DNA from: Dactylorhiza incarnata
Taxonomy: Eukaryota > Streptophyta > Magnoliopsida > Asparagales > Orchidaceae
DNA: 64,000 nt
Assembly: GCA_033032865.1 (NCBI GenBank)
Contig: JAWHQI010000121.1
Location: 6,200,001 to 6,264,000, forward strand
Direction: 5' to 3'
Below, one piece after another: positions 9,564 to 21,762 of this stretch. A program made the translations under genes and the position numbers. Under the pieces are notes generated by a model. That model saw nothing but the letters and a program-made list of their open reading frames with translations. It had not been told where the DNA came from and did not search any database. Position 1 is the stretch's first letter. Every line of letters starts with the position of its first letter.

Positions 9564-11310
9564 TGATATGAATAATTCGGAGTTGTGATTTTTGGAAAAG
9601 CGAAGAAAGGGTCTTATGTGATGATATTTACCAAACCTATATCTGAAGAAGGCAAGTGTACCTTATCGTTTATAGAATAGGATATTTTATAAAAACCAAG
9701 GTCGTATTCCTCGGGGTGCGTTGATTACTTCTACATTGAGGAGGATACTATTATCTTATCTATTGCTTTTTATGTTTGTTTTTCTTAACTAAAAAGAGAC
9801 AATTTGCAAATAAAAGAAAAGCTTAGACAACGATTAAAAGAATTAGTGCTCAATCTAAAATCACCTCGGCATGAGAATAATCAAAAGTGGATAAAAATAA
9901 TTCAAATTCCTTGTAAGTAAACAACTTGACAGTGGAGGTTCCCGAAGCTTGAACATGCCTCTCTCAAGGGAAATGCCCAACTAAGTTTAGGAAAAATCAA
10001 CCATACTCTCGTTCTATAATGGATTACCTAAAACTTGCTTTACGTTGTGAACCCCGCTATTAGATTTGACTCCAATCCGGGAGATTTACTTCATCCTCTC
10101 TCGAGGGGTGTGTGCAAATCTCTTTATCCTTGAGTGATCGATTCATACTTTGAGCCTCTCGGCTAACTAAGTATGAAAATTTAAGTGAAAACCATATATC
10201 GAAAATAAGGTCTCGCTAAATAAAAATTAAGGGTAAATCAAAAGTATTTACGTAAATGGAAAAAGAGAGCTAGAAGGTCTTAACTTGATTATCTCATCCT
10301 CGGATCATCTCAATCGAGCACTAATGAAAGTTTAGTTAATCATGGTGGTGGGGAGAAAGAAAGAGAAATAAGATTGCGTGAAAAAATAACTAAAGTAGAA
10401 AGAGAAGTGAAGAAAAGCAAGCTAAATTTTATTAATAACAAAAGTGATTACAAGTTCTCTAAGGAAAGAGAACATTGCTAGAAAAAGATATTACAAGCTT
10501 ACACTATACTATTGCATGAAAGAAATCTAGGAGAACTTTAATTGAAAAGAAGAGAGAGAAAACATAAGGAAGAACATGAAAACAGCATTTAAAAGCTCTA
10601 GCAGCACCTCCCCCTCTCCAAAATTCTGAACCCTGTACTCAAGGAGACCTCTGGAATTTATAGGTAAAATTTCCAAGTTACGCGCCCTCGTTCACGCCCA
10701 TGACCAAGGGCGTGTAAATACTATTCTGCTCAGCTAGGACGGCGGCATGGGGCTTGTGTGATGGCGCGATGAAAATCATCAGTTACACACCCGTGACTTG
10801 TAGGTCACGGTCGTGTACTTGGGCGGCTTCATTAAATGCAGCATGGGCGTGATTGGCGGTTCAGCGGAAGTCAGAGATCATGTAGGAGAGTCACGACCAT
10901 GACTTGCAGGGACACAGGCGTGACTGAAGTCAAATATGCACGACATCTCCACCTAGACACGGCAGTTGTGGGGAGTGATCTTTAAGTTGACACGCCATTG
11001 GTCACGAGCGTGACCGAGGGTGGTGTATAATTGAATAAGTGCGTGACTTGGGGAAATGAGCTCAAATTTCACTGCAGCAATCTCAATGTGCATTATGATT
11101 ATACGCCCTTGGTCACGGACGTGAACGAGGGCGTGATATGCAAATTTTACTCAAATTGTCCCAAAATTCTGCAAAAATAGAAATAAGCTAAATTAGAATC
11201 AAATTGCTTTAAATAACTTCTTATAAACTAAAATTGACATGAAAAAGAAAAATGCATAGTAAATAAATACTAAAATTTCTACTAAAAATTCATATAAAAA
11301 CTACTTATCA
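9564..11310 (-). repeat. 5' LTR of G
   Basis: Boundaries come from the terminal inverted TGATA (high end, 11306-11310 on minus) and TATCA (low end), next to the PBS. No second copy is in the window, so the outer edge is inferred. The middle (about 10680-11140) is GC-richer and carries repeated hairpins built from CACGCCC, TGACC and GGGCGTG. Confidence 0.7.
10680..11140 (-). repeat. Reiterated GGGCGTG/CACGCCC hairpins in LTR of G
   Basis: At least five imperfect hairpins are visible: near 10683, 10784, 10892, 10988 and 11102. The clearest (11102-11134) has outer arms ACGCCCT/AGGGCGT and inner arms TCACG/CGTGA. Another (about 10789-10815) has arms CCGTGAC/GTCACGG. The design resembles the paired palindromes of A and F, but the sequence is different. 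Confidence 0.7.
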
Positions 11311-11942
11311 CCAATCAAATGATCAACATGCGTTATAGGCTTGTGAGAGCCCGGTCAGCAAAACATTCTCAAGGGCTTTCCAGCATAACTTCTTTTCTAC
11401 CCTGCCACCTGAGTGATCAACATGCCCTACCGGCTTATGAGAGCCCAGTCAGCAGAACCATCTCAGGGGCTTTCCAACTTAACATCTTTTCTACCCTGTC
11501 ACCCAAGTGATCAACCAACCCTGTCGGCTTATGAGAGCCCAGTCAGTGGAAACTTCTCAGGGGCTTTTCAACAACTTCTTTTCTACCCTGCCACTAGAGT
11601 GATCACCTTGCCATGCCGGCTTGTGAGAGCCTGGTCAGTGGAATCTTCTCAGAGGCCTTCCAACATAACTTCTCTTTTACCCTGCCACTAGACTGATCAA
11701 CCTGCCATGCCATCTTGTGAGAGACCTGTCAGCGGAACATTCTCAGGGGCTTTACAACATAACTTCTTTATTATCCAAACACCCGAGTAATCAACCTGCC
11801 ATGCCGGCTTCTGGGAGCTCAGTCTGTGGAACCTTCTCAGGGGCTTTCCAACATAACTTCTTTTATACCCTGCCACCTGAGTGATCAACCTGTCTTGCTG
11901 GCCTGTAAGAGCGTAGTTAGGGGAACCTTCTTAGGGGCTTTC
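11311..11942 (-). repeat. Tandem array T1, left part (94-bp units)
   Basis: The word GATCAAC recurs at 11321, 11415, 11509, 11601, 11695, 11789 and 11883, a 94-bp period with one 92-bp unit. Each unit holds GTGAGAGCC, TTCTCAGGGGCTTTCCAAC and CTACCCTGCCACC. The array is interrupted by element H and resumes at 28138. In reverse complement it resembles arrays T3a and T3b. The open frames here are by-products of the repeat. Confidence 0.9.
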
Positions 11943-13476
11943 TGATATGCTTACGGTAAGTGTATCGTTCATACAAGCAATAAAAGTTGGGGGAGACTCC
12001 CCGAATATCGTTCTCAAAAGACTGTAAGTTGGGCTGTATTATTTTCTCGTTAGGGAAATCGATTATAAAGATATCTAAAGTGTTAAAGGAGGGTTTTGAT
12101 TGGTTTTGAAAGACACGATTAAGGAAAACTAATTCAACTAATGCGGGTCAACTGCACCGCTTCGCTTGGTGGATGGACAAGTAGGCTTGTGAATGGATGA
12201 TTCATAACCGGCGGAGTGAGGGTCGTAAGCACCTCATCACTAAGCACGCAACTATCAATTATTAGTACGGCACATAACGCGCTGGAGGAATGGAAAATGG
12301 AATGGGGCGCTCCTCAACTCACATAAACCGCAATAAATTTCAGAAGCATGAAATTATATTAACATTAACAAATGGATTATGATCATCATTCTTAACAAAT
12401 ACATATCCACATGAAATAACTGAAACAATAAAAGGGGGAAAGAGTAAACCCAAGCCCAAAGACTCGCTGAAGGTTCGCGGCCGGAATCACGGGTTTGGCA
12501 CTCCCCGTCCGTGCTCGGACTTCAGTTGACTTTCGGGGTCCGGAGGAGCTGTCACCATCCTCTATGTCCTGTTTTCTTTGGCTCGCGGCTTGAATCTAAC
12601 TCTCGCCGGAGAACCCTTGAATGCAGCATGAAATCTCTAGCAATGGATTTCTTGAGCCCGAGGATAATGGAGGAGGCTGAGGAGGAAGCTTTGGCGTTGG
12701 ATTTGCAGGGAAACGATGTTCGGAGGTTCTCCTAGTGTGGGCAGTGGTGGAGCAACGAAAGAGGCAGAGCTAGCGCGTATATGGCGGGCTGGAATGCGAT
12801 CTTTTCTATAGGGCAAAATTTCCAGCTTTAAATAGTAAACAGTCAGAAAAATGGTCACGCGTGATTGAACGCACGATCGTTCTTGGTCTGTGCATTATTA
12901 AAGAAGCAGAAAGCCTAGGAAGACGAAGCTGAGTGCCCGTGCATTTTACTCACGCACGGTCAAAGATGACCGTGCGTAAAAATGCACAGGCAAATCCACA
13001 TAGCTCGAAAACTTGCACACAACAGGGGATCGTGTGTTTCCTTCATGCACAGGAGAACTACCCGTGCGTGAACAAATCGCACAATCAGGGACAGACCACC
13101 ATTCTGATTCGCAGATGCCCTCGCACGATCGGAGTGATCGTGCATCAAGGAAATGCACGACCGTGAGATTTGTGCAGACATGAAATCTGGGCAAAATGGA
13201 TGATCCATCCACATGCGCAACAATCCACACAGAAATCACACAGTTGGGAATACCTCTCCAACTTAATCCAAATATAGAAAAAGGGTTGGGGAGCACCATG
13301 TGCTTACCCCCAACAACATGGAGTGCAAATGCACACCAAAACGAGCCTAAATAGTGCACGAAGCGTGGAAGCGAATATAAGTGAAATACAAGTGATTATG
13401 GCTTGAAAATGCAGTGCACGCAAGTGAAAACTAGCTCGGATGAGTCCATACAACAGTGTATAGATCGGACTCATTA
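11943..13476 (-). repeat. 3' LTR of H
   Basis: It pairs base for base over its length with 26604-28137. Ends on the plus strand are TGATATG...CTCATTA; the partner has TGATAAG...CTCATCA, so each has small changes. It contains several perfect hairpins (12939-12988, 13123-13143). Open frames such as those at 12946-13359 are chance frames. A polypurine tract (minus AAGTTTGGGGGTG) adjoins at about 13477-13490. Confidence 0.92.
12939..12988 (-). repeat. Long hairpin in LTR of H
   Basis: Perfect 10-bp arms ACGCACGGTC (12952-12961) and GACCGTGCGT (12968-12977) around AAAGAT are extended by outer arms GTGCATTTT and AAAATGCAC. A second hairpin with arms GCACGATC/GATCGTGC lies at 13123-13143. Both are kept in the other LTR (about 27603-27645 and 27784-27804). 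Confidence 0.8.
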
Positions 13477-15407
13477 CACCCCCAAACTTAACCATTTTCT
13501 CGTCCTGAGCAAATCATCCCTTATGCGGATGAGAAAAATGCTAGTTGGCTTAGTAATGCGGGAGCGGGGTCCAATGTAAAGTCGCATACTCACGCGCATA
13601 GAAATGCAATAGAAGGAATTTTTTATTATACAAAATAGTTTGCAAAAATCTAAGAGTGTAATTATGTATTATTTGTACTCAAAAGTTAAATCACCGTGAA
13701 TCGTCCGGCCATGCGTAGGAAGAATGTAAACTGATCGTTGAGGCGAGCATTGCTCAAGATCAGTGCTCGGAACAATATCCATTGAAATTCATCAATGTCG
13801 GTGGCCATAATCTCACCCGGTCGCACAATCTCCACGGTACTAGTTCAGTTCATTGCATGAGTCAGTGGGACTTTAGGTTAGAGATGGGGCTTGGGTTTTG
13901 GTAGGATATTCAATGATAAACTCGAAGGCTTACGCACCAAACCCAATTGAGCTAATGTAAAAGAGCTAACCAAGCAGCCACTAAAAGCGCGGGTGCACCA
14001 CACCCCCATACTTGAACTTTAAAGCATGGGTATGTGCACCGCCTACTCACAAAACAAATCTTAACAGATTTTCAACTAAGCTTCTCTTCATAAATTAAAT
14101 TTTTTTCTCATTAAATTTTTTTTCTCTTTTCTCTTTCTTTTCATTCATTTTCAGGAATATTTCAAGGAAGCACGACCACATTTTCACAAATTTAAACCTC
14201 TTCAACACCCTCAACTGAAAATAATAAAACACTAGAGCTCGGTTTGGGTGTGTGACTAGGATTGGCTTTTGGATTTGGTGAAATGTAAGTGGAGTTGAAT
14301 CACAAGGGAATGGTAGGCACAAAGGGGCTAGCAAGGATTATATGATAGGATCGGTACATAAAGCTCAACCTGGCCAAAATGATGGCCTACATCAGGCTCA
14401 CATACTGAACTAACCTATACCAATGCTTCAAGAGTCGCTTAGGGCAAGTTCTTAGCCACCGAGAAAGATAATTCTTCCTCCCGACTCGAGCAATATGAGC
14501 CTAACAAACTTTTACACACATTCCTACAATACCGTCAGATTCACACCGGATTCACCACTTTTGAGTAGAATAAATAATTATTACACAAATAGAAAAATAT
14601 AAAACTATAAGCATAAAGAAAAATTTATTCTACACGGAATTCTATGCAAGGCGCAAGTACTCAACTAGAGCACTGCATGAGTCAACATTTTACTCCATCT
14701 CACAATCCTAATCCAGCACAACAATTTTCCCAAACACACAAAAGAAACGAGTTAGACTCGTTGCGCGCCTACGATTAAGTGCGCTCTCTAGTGGGTGTTG
14801 TGGTGTGCGATGAAAATGAACAAATAAATAAATGATTGAAATAGTCAATAACTTCTAGTATGATATGCCATGTGCACGTGCAAGTGGGTAACAAAAATCT
14901 TCTCTCCCCAAGACTTAGATCTAAGCATCACAGAATGTAATACTAACAATTATAATTGGAGGTAGGAGGAGAGTTTACCCCATGCTCAGAAATGAGCATA
15001 CCAGAAGATTGGTGTTAACCTGCAAATTTAGTTGCAAGTGTCCACCACCAAAGTCGTCGCACCTAAGAAATATTTCCAGTGTCACGCAAAACATAAGCAG
15101 AAATAGTAAAACTTACCAGAGGAGATCATAAACAAACATCAAAAGTGGGTTGTCTCCAATAAGCCCTTTTGTTTACCGTCCTTAAGGTGGACCAAATACC
15201 TGTATTGGCATTAGATAAAAGAGAGTTCTTGTACTTGTTTACTAATTTATCAAAAGAAAACACACAAGCTCAGCTAAACAGATAGAATGACACAACCAGA
15301 TCATCAGCACCAAAAGCCCGGAGACCCCATCACAAATCAGCTATATGTTGACTTATGATGGTTCTCCCCAGCCACACGAGATGGGGTGGAGGTGAAGGAT
15401 TTAGGGC
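13477..15407 (-). other. 3' UTR of H
   Basis: Non-coding part of H between its last open frame and the 3' LTR. Purine/AT tracts and scattered short frames are present, but I see no domain. A motif CACACCCCCATACTTGAAC near 14000 resembles another polypurine tract on the minus strand. Confidence 0.6.
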
Positions 15408-15776
15408 TCAAAGGAGATGTCTTTCCCTTACCCCTAACCTCCTCCTTCTCGCGTCGGAGGGCGGCAAAGCGCGCAGCGTGTAGTATTCTTTTTGCTTAAC
15501 TTTCACCACAGAAGGAGAGCGCCATCGAGCACATTGTGCTGGATCAGAGTCAGAGTTTATCAGCTTAGGAGAAGCTGGGGGCTTCATTTCTTCACCTAAC
15601 GTGGGTGATAGATCTGCCCAATGAACCTGTTTTAGTTTTTTGCACTTTGAATTAAAATTGATAGGATTGTATGTAGAGTTCTTTGTCCGACATGCTGCCT
15701 TAGCATCCAACTTTTCGGCCTCGCCGCTTCCTTTATTTGTATCTTTTTCTTTAGCCATGACCTTCTTTACTATCAC
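15408..15776 (-). pseudogene. Charged open frame downstream of protease remnant in H
   Basis: A minus-strand frame of 122 residues, rich in Lys, Glu and Ser, that I cannot assign. It follows the protease remnant by a short gap and a frameshift and precedes the 3' UTR. In complete gypsy elements RT would come next, and nothing of RT is visible. It may be residual gag-pol spacer or chance coding. Confidence 0.35.
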
Positions 15777-15877
15777 CGTTCTTCCTTCTTCGGATCGACA
15801 TTTTCTTCACTTCCTAGCTTCTCCCCAGCTATAGTTAACTCAAGCTCATCGGACCTGCAGTCTTCCTCACTCACAGA

Positions 15878-16154
15878 CTAATCAGAAATTACATCAAAAG
15901 TACTGAGATCGTTGGTTATTGATGAAGGCAAAGTGTGGTTTGTCACTTTGGATGGCAAATTAACAAAGCCTTTGGCAATATGAAGTGTTGCACCACTCTC
16001 CTTCACGAACGCGACTCCCAAAATAGGCATGGAATCATTTTCCATGGGGCCTAATACCTGAAAGTTTGTGACGATAGAAGTTCCATCAAGAATTACCTCA
16101 ACCTCCCGGATCTCACCTTCCATTTCCACCACTGTTCCATTTGCGAGTACTAAA
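15878..16154 (-). pseudogene. pol: Protease-region remnant of H, C-terminal side
   Basis: On the minus strand this reads TSLVLANGTVVEMEGEIREV then MENDSMPILGVAFVKESGATL, the pattern of gypsy retropepsin C-termini (LADGT..., IPIILGRPFLATAGA...). Its N-terminal side lies across element C at 24886-25115. The stop at 15878 follows the sequence FDVISD. No clear DTG/DSG catalytic motif is visible in either half. Confidence 0.6.
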
Positions 16155-16159
16155 GATGT
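16155..16159. repeat. TSD of C, left copy (GATGT)
   Basis: GATGT here and GATGT at 24881-24885 flank the two LTRs of element C exactly, as expected for a 5-bp copia duplication. Confidence 0.9.
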
Positions 16160-17302
16160 TGTTGAATCTGTAGGCGCCCTTAGAGGCGGGGGTGAATAAG
16201 GGTTGTAAAAACTTATGTTATATTTTGAATGACTTCAAATAATAAGAGATCAAAATAGTGATTTTGAATAATGATCTAAATTGTTTTATAATGAAAGAGA
16301 GGATAATAAACAATTTAGAGAAATGAAGAACAAAATCAATTTTACTATACAAAGAGAGACACGATTACTATTAATAAAATTGTCTACAAAACTTGATTTC
16401 TATAACGCTAGAAATCAGAGGCGAATAATAATAAAACTCTTTTTCGTTTTCTATCCCGACTCGTATCCCCACGAACCGGTGGCTTTATCCAATCCTTCCC
16501 CGGATATGTCCTCAAGCCGTTCTAGCCTTTCTATCCCCAGAAAGGCCTCGAGCACCCCCTAGATCTACTCCCTAGACCTAGTCACCAACACGAGGTGAAT
16601 TCCTCCCTAAGTCCTACCCAGACCTAGTCGCCAACACGAGGTGAATTTATACCACGATAAAAGTGATAAAATAATAACAACACTACAAGAACTCCATCTT
16701 GAAGAACTTCTGAAGTTGGAGACGAAGAATCGCTGTAGAATAAGCATTGTTGAAGCGATCATCGTTCGGATCCGGTGTGAAGAAATCCTTCTTCAGAAAT
16801 TTAGAGAACTTTGGTGGGAGATCAACTTTCGGCAGAATAAGGCTCTGGAATTTAGGCACTCAACCCCTCTCTTCAATCACTAAGGAAAATATGAGAAGAG
16901 GGCTCCTTTTATAGGAGAGAGCGCTAGTTCCTGCGCTAACGCTACCATCGGCGCTATCCCCATTTAGGAAATATTCTCCGTGTAAGAATCTTCATTCCAA
17001 GGAAACCCTGGCGCATTGCCTCTTGTGCTCCGCGCTACCGCATGGGCTATCCGCTACCGCCTGGCGCTACTGACTTCTAAAGATGTTCCCGGAATTTCTC
17101 CAATCAGAGCTAGCTCCTGTGCTAGGTGCTACCGCCAGCGCTAGTGGACATTTTGGAATTCTACCTTCAAACTTGGGGGAACCTTTATATGTTATCCATG
17201 AGTCATATGACTTTGTTTCCTGCATACTTAAACACACAAGATCAACTACACATAGGATTTGTTATTTCAAACCTAGGAGATGCGGAAGACCATGTTCCAA
17301 CA
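16160..17302 (-). repeat. 3' LTR of C
   Basis: It matches 23751-24880. The minus-strand ends are TGTTGGAACATGG (17302 side) and ATTCAACA (16160 side). It holds TCGCC/GGCGA hairpins (about 16570-16650) and paired quasi-palindromes at 16923-16958, 17029-17071 and 17107-17146. Confidence 0.93.
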
Positions 17303-18300
17303 AACTCCCTTTTTTGATAATAACAAATCCATTAATGATAAATCAAAGCATTAATATATAAGCATGATGAAACCTACTTGTGTGTGTGTGTGAGAGAGAG
17401 AGAGATGACTTAGGATAATTGTCGACTTTAGTATTTATAATTTCTCCCCCTAAATACATGCTCCCCCTATGTGAATGCTCCCCTTATATGTAGGCTATCA
17501 TCTTAACCATGTTAGTTTTCCCATTTGATAGCATTTTTATTTATCATGTTAGTTCTCCCCCTTTTGTTATTAGCAAAAGTGGGTTAAGGTAGCTAATAAA
17601 CATAGAAAGAGGTTTTCAATCAGAAAAGATAAGGCATGATCGAGTTTTTAGAGGAAATGAAATGATAGGGAGTTTTTAGCATATAGATTTTTCATAGAAG
17701 TAAATCTGAGTGTTTTGCATAAAAACGATATGCGTGATAGAATAACCACTATAAATTCTACCAAGCAAGTCTACCAATTGTTGAAAAAAGAATTTTGAGA
17801 TTGGAGACTTTGATATAAGCATGAAAGCGCAAGGTAAAAATTATAAGGTAATATTTGCGGAAGACTTATAGGAATACAAGAAACATCTTTTTGTAATTAA
17901 GACTTATTATAAAGAATGTGAGTTAAATCCAAAAAAGAGAAGATGTTTTTTTGTAAATCATTGTTCTTTGAAATTTTTTTAAGGTTTTCAACAAAGTAAC
18001 CAAGCATGAAATAAATATATCAAAAGGAGACTATTATAATGTTATTGTAATTCACAAATTCAAAACATACCAAACATTATAGAGAGCATGTTAGGTTATC
18101 TAGTGCATTTATATATAAAGAGTAGTACAGAATTAGCATTAGGATCCAATACTCATGAGAAGAAGTGTCATGGAAGATAATGATGAGCACATAAGTGTAT
18201 TTTGAGGAGAGTAAACAAATGATTTAATCAAAAATATAAGACATGTAGAGTAAAGTGCACAATAAAACACAAATAGTTTTACTTCCACACACTTCAATGC
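17303..18300 (-). promoter_or_regulatory. Multiple polypurine tracts of C
   Basis: On the minus strand AAGGGAG adjoins the LTR, and AGGGGGAG-type tracts recur near 17443, 17463, 17483 and 17547. Reiterated AGGGGGAG tracts upstream of the 3' LTR are a recognised Sirevirus trait. A short (GT)n(GA)n run lies at 17381-17405. I see nothing else in this stretch. Confidence 0.75.
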
Positions 18301-18320
18301 ACACAGAAAATGTACAACTA

Positions 18321-18551
18321 CCAAGGTGTTTTGCACATACAATGCTTATTAAGACTTATCAGGGTGCAAAGTAGTGCTTGGGGGATCACATACTGTTTAT
18401 TTTGTCAATATTGATTTTGTGATCTGGTGTACTTAAGAGTAAGTGGTTTTATTTTTATAAGAAGTTTTGCACAAGACACCTTACTATTCTTTCCAAGGTG
18501 CTCAACCTCAACCCTTATCAAGACTTATCAGGAGGTTCAAGTAGTGCTTGG
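18321..18551 (-). promoter_or_regulatory. Twin stem-loops in 3' UTR of C
   Basis: Minus-strand counterparts of the structures in A and B: copy 1 at 18493-18551, copy 2 at 18321-18381. Outer arms are CCAAG/CTTGG. Copy 2 has inner arms CTTTGCAC/GTGCAAAA. The loop core TAAGTCTT is kept. Confidence 0.65.
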
Positions 18552-19069
18552 TGGAGTTATATTTGTCAATTTAGTTCATAGTTTTTGTTTTGTACAAAGA
18601 TCTCTGAATACACTTATTTTGCAAACCAATATAATTTTTGAAAGCACAACCTTTTTTCTTAATTTTTAAAGAGTGCAAGTAAAGGTAGTGTAGGCAAGAT
18701 ACTTGTGCAATTTTAAATCATTATACAATTATAATGCATACACAAGCATTCTTAGAATAAAAGCACATGTAGACAATGCCAAAATAAGTGAGTGAATAAA
18801 TATCATTATCAATCATAAAACATTTACTCATACTTAGAGGCATGCTAAGCTTGGTTCTAGACAACTTTTACAATACAAATGATGCACATGTGATAAGATA
18901 TATCAAAGAATGATAAAAACAATGTTCAAAGTAGTTTGAAAAGATGAATTGCAACATTGTAGAAGGTCTAAATGATAGATGAAATCATGCTTAATATTTA
19001 CAATAAAGTCCATATAGTTTTTTTGACATTTTGAAAAATAATTTTGAGTTAAGATTTGAACTGTTATAG

Positions 19070-19165
19070 TTAATCTTAGACTTCCCGAGGACTACCCTAT
19101 GAGGGGTTCTCCCGATACTAAGAGATGTGATGGGGTGACATCCCAAATCCCCATTTCGCAAGATA
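19070..19165 (-). repeat. Block shared with leader of gypsy G
   Basis: About 95 bp similar to 9340-9440, with words GACTTCCCGAG, GGGGTTCTC and CCCCATTTC. In C it lies in the 3' UTR, between the twin stem-loops and the antisense frame. Confidence 0.6.
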
Positions 19166-20037
19166 CATGTAAATAGAAAAGTTAAGTTCAAAAAATAATT
19201 TTTGATAATTTTTATGTCTTATATTTTTGTATTTGATTTTTGCATATATAAATGGAAATCAAACAAATAACCAGAAAAAGGGAAAAATATTTTTTTGTAA
19301 TTTTGCTTTTGTAATTTTTTATTTTAACTTTAATTTTTCAGAAATCAATTAAAGGCAGAAATACGAAAATAAGTAGGACATATAAAATAACACATTTTTA
19401 GTGATTTTTCAGAATTTTAAAAAATACAGAAATTTAAAACCATGCAATACCACCGGCACTAGGCTGCTTTAGTTAATTCCCACCTTTCCTTGTCATTTTG
19501 TCCATTGCAACTCAAGCTCTCCCAAAAAACCGTATCAGTTAGCGCAGCCCACGGATAGATCTAAGGTAAATCTTCATCATTTCTCATGATTTTTGTTTTA
19601 AGCTTTGATTTTGATGTTAGAGATGAAGATTTTTGAAGTTATCAAGTGGTTTAGATGATGGATCCAAGATGTTTGATCTTTTTGTTGTTTAAAGAGAGGA
19701 AATATGATAAATCTTCATCATTTTTATGATTCTTGTTCTAAAATATTATTTTGATGTGTGTGATGAAGATTTATGAACTTATTTGATTTTTTTTTTGTTT
19801 TGATTTTGATGATGGATCTACAAGAAAGTTAGATCAAAGGTGGATCTCCACTATTTTTATGATTTTTGTTTTATACTTTGAATTTTATGAAGATTTCTAG
19901 TTTCTATTTTAGCCTAGAACATATGAAATTCATGGATATATCTGTTTGAGAAGGTTAGGATTCAGGAACATTAAATAGTAGGTAGATCTAGAGTTTTTGA
20001 TTAGAAAGCTAGCACTGGATCTAGTTTAGGAGCTATT

Positions 20038-21762
20038 GCTAGCTCCTGAGCCTAGTGCTAACGCTGGCGCTAGTTTTTCTTCCTTATTTTAATGTTTCTT
20101 ATAAAAATGTGGCAGTTGGCTCCTAGATCTAAGGGGAAGAAAAATGTTGGCCTGGCAGTCGAGGTAGCAACAGTGGGTGTCGCCTATTTTGTGGAATATG
20201 CCCTACCGCGTCACCACCACATAATGCAATTATTTGCGACTTTTGATGTGTCAAATGTGTTTCTTTCGGATTCATTTTCCTTTGAGTTTGTTTGAGAGTT
20301 TTATAGTCATTTGGAAGATCCATCTAAGCCAGTTTTGGATGGAGGGGTACAGTCTCAGGTACAGGGACAATTGGTTACTATAACTCATGATGATTTGAGG
20401 GAAGTGTTTGGGTTGACTGAGTACCCGCATAGGCTTAATGTTGTTGAAAAGTTTTGAGCTGATATGGATTGGACTCAGCTGAATTTGGTTCTTCACCAAA
20501 GGGCATGCACGAGTTTGATTTCTTTGGTAGCGACTCTTATAGTGGATGCCCTTGTCGTTCAGGATGTTTTGCGCCATACTATTTTGCTAAAATTGGGTGA
20601 TACAGCCAAGGTTGCAGCATAGCTCAGCTATGTCTCATACCTTATTCTCGAGGAGGAGTGATTTGATGTGGCTGACTTGTTACTTTCATTGATTTGATAT
20701 GCATACAAGTTGCAAGATCCTTCCCGTCAGTGATACAACAACCTCCCGCTTGGTGTAATTATCCAGAGGGTTATTCTGCATGGGTACCCTTCTATTGAGA
20801 ATAGTTTTTATTTGATGGATTGCTTTCCTTCCATCTACAGCACCACACACCTTTGAGCGACATCACTATCAGATGATCCATCTTTGTCCACTCGACCACC
20901 ACTCTGGCGAGGAGCATTAGCATGAGAGACTCGAGATGATTCATGTGAACGTTTTCGAGAAGATATGGGGGAGCGGTTGACATGAGTGGAGGAGGATGTG
21001 TTGGAGGTAAAGAATGATGTTTCCAGCATTCAGAAGATGATGAAGTTAATGATAAAGGCTTTAAAACTGAATCCATCATCATCGTAGCAGAGGGAATGGG
21101 ATAGCCCAATAGTGGATCCTCCACGACATTCTATTCGGCGGACTCGCAGACGAAGGTCACCAAGTCCAAGTGTGGAGGAGGTGGAGGAGACTGTGTAGAG
21201 TAAGAGGAGTGTCCTGAGGGTTAATGATATATGAGTTTTGTAATAATACAGGAGTTGACATCTTTTGAACATTTTCCACTACCGTCAGTGCTACCAGCTA
21301 GCATCGACACTACCTGTTATTTTTAATTATAATGTTTTTGGATTTGTGGATCTCTTCATCTGGTTCTTATAATCCCTTTTAGTAGTCTTAAAACAATTGT
21401 CTTACATTTTTATCTACAAATTTTGGAATTATATGAAGTGGGGAGATGTTTAAGCAATTTTTGGTATCAATTCATATGTTGGTGGAGTCTTAGTGTTATG
21501 ATTTGATGGATGAACAATAGTGATGGTTTAGATCATGTTTTTTTATGTTTTGGACTTCCCAAACTTATGTTTTGAGAAAAAACATATTCGTGTACGAAGA
21601 GCTCATAAAAATTAATCAAGTTACAAAATAAATTAGAAATAGAGAAATGAGTAAAAAAATGGAATTTCAGATTTTTATAGAAATTTTGAAATTTTGAAAT
21701 CAACATAATATTGAGTTACTCACTAGTGCTGGCGCTAATGGCTAGCGCTGGCGTTAGCTCAT
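20038..21762 (-). repeat. Quasi-palindromes around the antisense ORF of C
   Basis: Pairs of the CTAnCGCC type lie at 20038-20076 (with GCTAACGCTGGCGCTAG), 21279-21312 (degenerate) and 21722-21762 (with GCTAGCGCTGGCGTTAG). Confidence 0.7.
20092..20850 (+). pseudogene. Decayed antisense ORF in C, plant-transposon-protein-like
   Basis: A plus-strand frame, antisense to element C, that reads as protein-like sequence for about 240 codons with roughly eight stops. Blocks include FYSHLEDPSKPVLDGGVQSQ, QLVTITHDDLREVFGLTEY, DWTQLNLVLHQRACTSLISL and VLRHTILLKLGD. The order (an F-Y-x-L block, a V-x-G/T-I-x-x-D-x-L-x-x-x-x-G-L block, a helix with H-x-R-A) resembles the 'putative plant transposon protein' domain often found antisense in plant LTR elements. 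That match is from memory and unproven. The start and end are approximate. It is surrounded by quasi-palindrome pairs (20038-20076, 21279-21312, 21722-21762). Confidence 0.5.

Larger units (their letters stand above)
8568..11310 (-). mobile_element. Gypsy retrotransposon G (Athila/Tat-like), 5' part
   Basis: Reading on the minus strand: LTR (11310 to 9564), an Asp-tRNA-type PBS, a leader, then gag cut off at 8568 by the right end of element A. The rest of G must lie left of the window. The PBS type and the gag sequence place it in the non-chromovirus (Athila/Tat) group of gypsy elements. Confidence 0.85.

Noticed and set aside
11311..11942. Possible CRISPR-like array of regular repeats
   Set aside because: Units are directly adjacent 94-bp repeats without unique spacers, in plant transposon-rich DNA. 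It is an ordinary tandem repeat.
12511..13359. Open frames of 60-137 codons in the LTRs of H (and 27257-28067)
   Set aside because: They are in LTRs, overlap each other on both strands, show no domain, and are changed or broken in the partner LTR.
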